Source of the DNA: Candidatus Omnitrophota bacterium
Lineage (GTDB): Bacteria > Omnitrophota > Gorgyraeia > Gygaellales > Profunditerraquicolaceae
Length of the DNA: 5,334 nt
NCBI GenBank assembly: GCA_028717985.1
Contig: JAQUMS010000114.1
Span: forward strand, 1-5,334
Direction: 5' to 3'
This document shows positions 5,070 to 5,334 of this stretch, piece by piece. Within the stretch, counting starts at the first letter, position 1. Each line of letters starts with the position of its first letter. The notes under the pieces were generated by a model. It did no database searches and had not been told where the DNA came from. It saw only the letters and a list, made by a program, of their open reading frames with translations. The translations under genes were made by a program, and so were the position numbers.

Positions 5070-5334
5070 TTACTGTGTATTCTTTTTTTTGAGTGAAAGG
5101 ATGAATAAAACAACGCTAAAGCTTACCAGTCCGCATAAAAACGCGATGAGCGCCATGCCGATGGTTATCGGTAATAAAAATTCCAGGGCGGTAATCCGCG
5201 GTAAACTCTTCCAGGAGAAAGTGTTAAGAAATGTCTGCCATTTGACCTGAATATCAAGACAATTGTAGCCCATTATAGCAGAGCCGGTTTTTATTGACAA
5301 GGGAATTAAGGCGAAACTTAACCATGTATTGGTA
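5070..5334 (-). CDS. C-terminal part of a probable DUF2062-like membrane protein
   Basis: The frame is open from the window edge to a TAA at 5070, giving 87 visible residues. An ATG at 5273 and a TTG at 5300 lie within the frame, but reading continues upstream of both without a stop and with sensible membrane-protein composition, so I treat this as the 3' part of a longer gene rather than a small ORF. The visible part begins TNTWLSFALIPLSIKTGSAI, like the NTW...P.T..P.......G stretch of DUF2062. After a polar segment (about 25-49, with the aromatic KWQTF and SWKSL) comes a long hydrophobic run (about 50-81, including LPITIGMALIAFLCGL) and a basic tail LKKKNTQ. This order fits the end of DUF2062 proteins, roughly 150-200-residue inner-membrane proteins of unknown function. 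The family call rests on pattern memory and is tentative. The TPR gene follows after 25 nt. Confidence 0.6.
   Translation of the reverse strand, partial: TNTWLSFALIPLSIKTGSAIMGYNCLDIQVKWQTFLNTFSWKSLPRITALEFLLPITIGMALIAFLCGLVSFSVVLFILSLKKKNTQ
5272..5300 (-). promoter_or_regulatory. Near-consensus sigma70-type promoter inside the DUF2062-like gene
   Basis: On the minus strand, TTGTCA (5300-5295, five of six bases of the -35 consensus) is followed by exactly 17 nt and then TATAAT (5277-5272, six of six). A TGC directly before the -10 gives the extended form TGnTATAAT. Transcription would begin near 5265 and run toward the TPR gene, leaving a leader of about 220 nt that covers the last codons of the DUF2062-like gene. 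The match is by sequence only, and the box overlaps codons of an open frame, so chance is possible. Confidence 0.45.

Noticed and set aside
5070..5300. Stand-alone 76-residue small protein starting at TTG 5300
   Set aside because: The frame stays open to the window edge and resembles the interior of a DUF2062-like protein, and the TTG falls in a -35 box with no Shine-Dalgarno site. A longer truncated gene is the better reading.

Overview
The window reads as chromosomal housekeeping and cell-envelope DNA from a bacterium of moderate GC content (low-to-mid 40s percent by eye). Every credible gene lies on the minus strand, so transcription runs from the high-coordinate end to the low end. The mix resembles what is seen in uncultured Gram-negative-type lineages: a large tetratricopeptide (TPR) protein ending in a small 'LKNG..IEG' module, a DUF3108-like envelope protein, a TrmH/RlmB-type rRNA methyltransferase and a cofactor-dependent phosphoglycerate mutase. 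Candidate phylum Omnitrophota is my best guess, but this is impression only; there is no rRNA or other marker here.

Layout in the direction of transcription: (1) 5334-5070, C-terminal part of a membrane protein, probably DUF2062-like, cut by the window edge. (2) 5044-3521, membrane-anchored TPR protein. (3) 3520-3392, a 129-nt gap holding a heptamer-built palindromic repeat. (4) 3391-2654, RlmB-type 2'-O-methyltransferase. (5) 2644-2075, HD-domain hydrolase of the YfbR/HDDC2 type with an altered HD dyad, 9 nt after gene 4. (6) 2074-1961, a 114-nt gap with a second repeat of the same heptamer family. (7) 1960-1211, gpmA. (8) 1198-317, DUF3108-like protein, 12 nt after gpmA. (9) 316-189, a 128-nt gap in which I see no convincing terminator, promoter or repeat. 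(10) 188-1, start of a membrane protein that runs off the window.

The tight spacings suggest at least three transcriptional pairs (DUF2062-like/TPR, rlmB/HD, gpmA/DUF3108-like). No strong intrinsic terminator is visible between them, so they could form one long co-directional unit. The second gene of each tight pair (TPR, HD, DUF3108-like) lacks a visible Shine-Dalgarno sequence. The genes behind wide gaps (rlmB, gpmA, the partial gene at 188) each have one. A near-consensus extended -10 promoter lies inside the 3' part of the DUF2062-like gene and could feed the TPR gene. The genes do not form an obvious pathway: they cover ribosome modification, nucleotide hydrolysis, glycolysis and envelope functions.

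I found no defence system, mobile element, CRISPR array or RNA gene. The most unusual features are the two heptad-periodic inverted repeats that fill both gaps flanking the rlmB-HD pair, and the His-to-Asn change in the HD dyad.
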